A stretch of 34,984 bases of DNA, taken from assembly GCA_963922455.1 (NCBI GenBank), contig CAWUIO010000069.1:1-34984 (forward strand), read 5' to 3'. Both the position numbers and the translations under genes were made by a program. Of this stretch, positions 33,901-34,984 are shown piece by piece. The DNA comes from CAWUIO01 sp963922455 (GTDB lineage Bacteria; Bacteroidota; Bacteroidia; Cytophagales; Microscillaceae). The notes under the pieces are model-generated. The model was given only the letters and a program-made list of their open reading frames with translations. It was not told the DNA's origin and made no database searches. The stretch's first letter is position 1. Every line of letters begins with the position of its first letter.

Positions 33901-34984
33901 ACTTGCAATTACAAATGAAGCCTTACACCGTTGCTACCCATAATTGTAATGTACAGCTATTGCAACCGAAGGATAAAAATGAATTCGGGGTGTTTATAGT
34001 GACCGAAAGTGAAGCCATTACCATCAGTTATGAACGGGATGAAGCTGATTTTAGACTGACTCATACGCTCAATACTAAGATTGACGAATTGGGAAATGTT
34101 CTTGAAAGTGCATCCGTGGTTTACGGGCGACAGCAAGCCAAAGTAGATGACGACTTCCAACCCCTTGCAGACAATATCACTGATTTTTCGGAAGATGTTT
34201 TAGATAATGATGCTGCACAAAAAACACAACTCCAAAATGCGTTTACCAACAACATACAGTCAGCGAAAGACGAGCAGACCAAAACGCACATCATTTACAA
34301 TCAAAACAGTTTTGCCAAATACAATGACGGCGCAACGGATTTTTACGACATAGATCTGCCGTATGCCTATAGACTACGATTGCTTTACGAAACCAAAACC
34401 TTTGAATTAACGGGGGTTACACCTCTCGATGACTTATTCAAATTGTCTGAATTAGATAATGCTTTATCTACTGCTTCGGAAATCGGCTATCACGAATCTC
34501 CAAACGGAGGCACACAAAGCCGCTTAATTGAACACATTAAAACCAAATATTTGGATGACAACTTAAACGAACTAAGCTTTGGTTTCTTTGATACCTTGGG
34601 CTTGCCGTATGAGAGTTATCAACTGGCATATACGCCTGATTTGGTAACCAATATCTACGCCAAACAAGACGGTACGGAACTACAAGCGGATGGTGCTGAT
34701 GTAAGTAGTTTTATCAAAGCCAGAGGAAACTTTACCGAGTTTAATAATGATGGCCTTTTGTGGATTCGGTCAGGCTTTACGCATTTCAAAGAAAATGCAG
34801 GTGAAGCGATGGCGAATGTCCGTAGCCGGTTTTTCTCACCCCTTGCTTTTGAAGACCCTTATGGTGGGATAACTTCTGTATCCTACGACACAGAAACAAG
34901 TACAGCAGGCGTAAGAAATAACGATGGCTATTATCTATTTATAAAATCTACTACGGATGCCATAGATAACAAGGTGCAGATCGA
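30996..34984 (+). CDS. TcB-like insecticidal toxin complex component (SpvB/TcdB type), 3' end outside window
   Basis: Open for 1329 codons from the ATG at 30996 and still open at the window end. Residues about 45-330 are the SpvB domain (SLPKGGGALKGIDEKF, then PVTPGRNGFSPSLALSYNSG and GLGWSVGYP). FG-GAP-like units follow around 440-760, with LIDLNGDGQPELVV, LADMSGDGLTDIARI and LADVSGTGATDVIYL. The TcdB middle regions come next (YRYHHGYYDHSEREFRGFGM, then the long helical stretch with EALRACKGMMLRQEVFAL). These are the TcB features that, with TcC, form the toxin-enclosing cocoon. The start is 25 bp after a palindrome. Rhs and hypervariable TcC parts are not seen; they may follow or be fused. 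No TcA gene is in view. AT-richer than the left part of the window by eye. Confidence 0.9.
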   Translation, partial: MEEFLEMNQSNKNIPKEQENPSAINSLTQERATESNAIQVPEISLPKGGGALKGIDEKFEVNAANGTAGFSIPLPVTPGRNGFSPSLALSYNSGGGNSPYGLGWSVGYPMIQRKTDKRLPRYRDGVDEDIFMFSGAEDLVPFLKEDGTGNFQPVEEVNNGYTVKRYRPRIEGGFARIEKIHHVNHGTYWKVTTRENIATIFGRSANARIANPEDETQIFQWMPEFSYDDKGNWIKYEYKKEDLVNVPNEVYEKNRINGIAPFTNVYLKRIKYGNRTAYYADPSKPYDPQAPAEEEHFFELVMDYGEHDELTPTPQDNGQWDYRADAFSSYRAGFEIRTNRLCKRILMFHHFKDEKQFVGTPEEEDFGENYLVRSLDLEYEPSSINDSGQSETTYLKSITQNGYIRKPDGTYSKKSLPPMEFTYEKLNWNKDIKTVSPENVVNTPVGLTNNYQWVDLYGEGISGILTEQGVGWFYKSNLGDVDEVGDVAFTVAKKVIPKPSFTGLSNGVLSIQDLAANGEKQVVVNSGPVKGYFELTHDNDWKPFRPFEQIANIDQQDPNTRLIDLNGDGQPELVVTEENVFVWYAADGKRGHLPAERTLKTFDEEQGPAIVFADQEQTIFLADMSGDGLTDIARIRNGEICYWANKGYGKFSAKVSMGNAPLFDHPDLFNPQYLHLADVSGTGATDVIYLGKSKFKAFINLSGNAWSDAHEIDPFFPIDSNSRLSVVDLLGTGTSCIVWSSDLPAYTNAAMRYIDLMDSKKPHVLTHYKNNLGKETSIQYKSSTHYYIKDKLAGKPWITKLPFPVQVVSKMVVEEKITDVRFSSEYRYHHGYYDHSEREFRGFGMVEQIDSEHYAEWSRNNATNQLEASKELYQKPVLTKTWFHTGAFLDRERILSHFKEEYWYEAYNRRFPASPLSITEPELPDAQLSDDVKALMGDEYREALRACKGMMLRQEVFALDAPENPTYADLQLQMKPYTVATHNCNVQLLQPKDKNEFGVFIVTESEAITISYERDEADFRLTHTLNTKIDELGNVLESASVVYGRQQAKVDDDFQPLADNITDFSEDVLDNDAAQKTQLQNAFTNNIQSAKDEQTKTHIIYNQNSFAKYNDGATDFYDIDLPYAYRLRLLYETKTFELTGVTPLDDLFKLSELDNALSTASEIGYHESPNGGTQSRLIEHIKTKYLDDNLNELSFGFFDTLGLPYESYQLAYTPDLVTNIYAKQDGTELQADGADVSSFIKARGNFTEFNNDGLLWIRSGFTHFKENAGEAMANVRSRFFSPLAFEDPYGGITSVSYDTETSTAGVRNNDGYYLFIKSTTDAIDNKVQI

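Noticed and set aside
1..34984. tRNA or rRNA genes
   Set aside because: No T-arm or anticodon-arm pattern and no conserved rRNA segments were seen by reading both strands.

Overview
The window looks like chromosomal DNA from a member of the Bacteroidota, probably a Cytophagia- or Saprospiria-like marine or soil bacterium. This rests on protein family content: a tricorn-type S41 protease, cytochrome c domains of cbb3-oxidase type, FG-GAP propellers, many secreted proteins and lipoproteins, a Bacteroidota-type promoter and a TcB-like toxin. Strong Shine-Dalgarno sequences are absent. Genus is not assigned. No rRNA, tRNA or CRISPR array was seen.

Layout. 1-7 kb: a six-helix ion channel with an unusual pore (+), a diheme CcoO/CcoP-like cytochrome c (-), a VOC protein, a secreted unknown, a membrane TPR protein and a Cdd1-like helix-hairpin-helix protein. 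7.1-10.3 kb: a likely operon of tautomerase-SDR (frameshifted at a G7 tract), NTF2-like protein and nitronate monooxygenase. It ends in a strong terminator. A Crp/Fnr-type gene precedes it, and the intervening gap holds a near-consensus CRP-like palindrome and a Bacteroidota-like promoter. 10.4-20.2 kb: an unknown protein, a second SDR, a small conserved protein, a lipoprotein, a Bax-inhibitor-1 protein, a small membrane protein, a secreted alpha/beta hydrolase with TPRs, a seven-repeat FG-GAP protein and a GNAT acetyltransferase. 20.6-27 kb: a tricorn protease homologue, then a GH17 glucanase and an S15 Xaa-Pro dipeptidyl-peptidase 9 bp apart. 27.2-29.3 kb: convergent sulfotransferase and GT2 glycosyltransferase genes, suggesting surface glycan decoration. 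30-35 kb: a tyrosine recombinase divergent from a large SpvB/TcdB-type toxin gene that runs off the window.

The most striking non-gene signal is a family of about 132-bp structured repeats: nine full or near-full copies and one fragment, all intergenic. Each begins with GGGGCTTGCCCGCGC (or a close variant), forms a GC-rich hairpin whose 33-37 nt loop differs in sequence between copies, and ends near CATCCCTAAGCCA. One copy has a compensated stem change. Most copies lie 3' of a same-strand gene. Four pairs of facing copies each bracket a single minus-strand accessory gene (VOC, the 115-aa protein, GNAT, GT2). A second, MITE-like repeat occurs twice. One copy abuts the fragment of the first family and the other abuts a beheaded gene remnant.

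The toxin/recombinase end and the repeat family are the two places where an undescribed system could be present.
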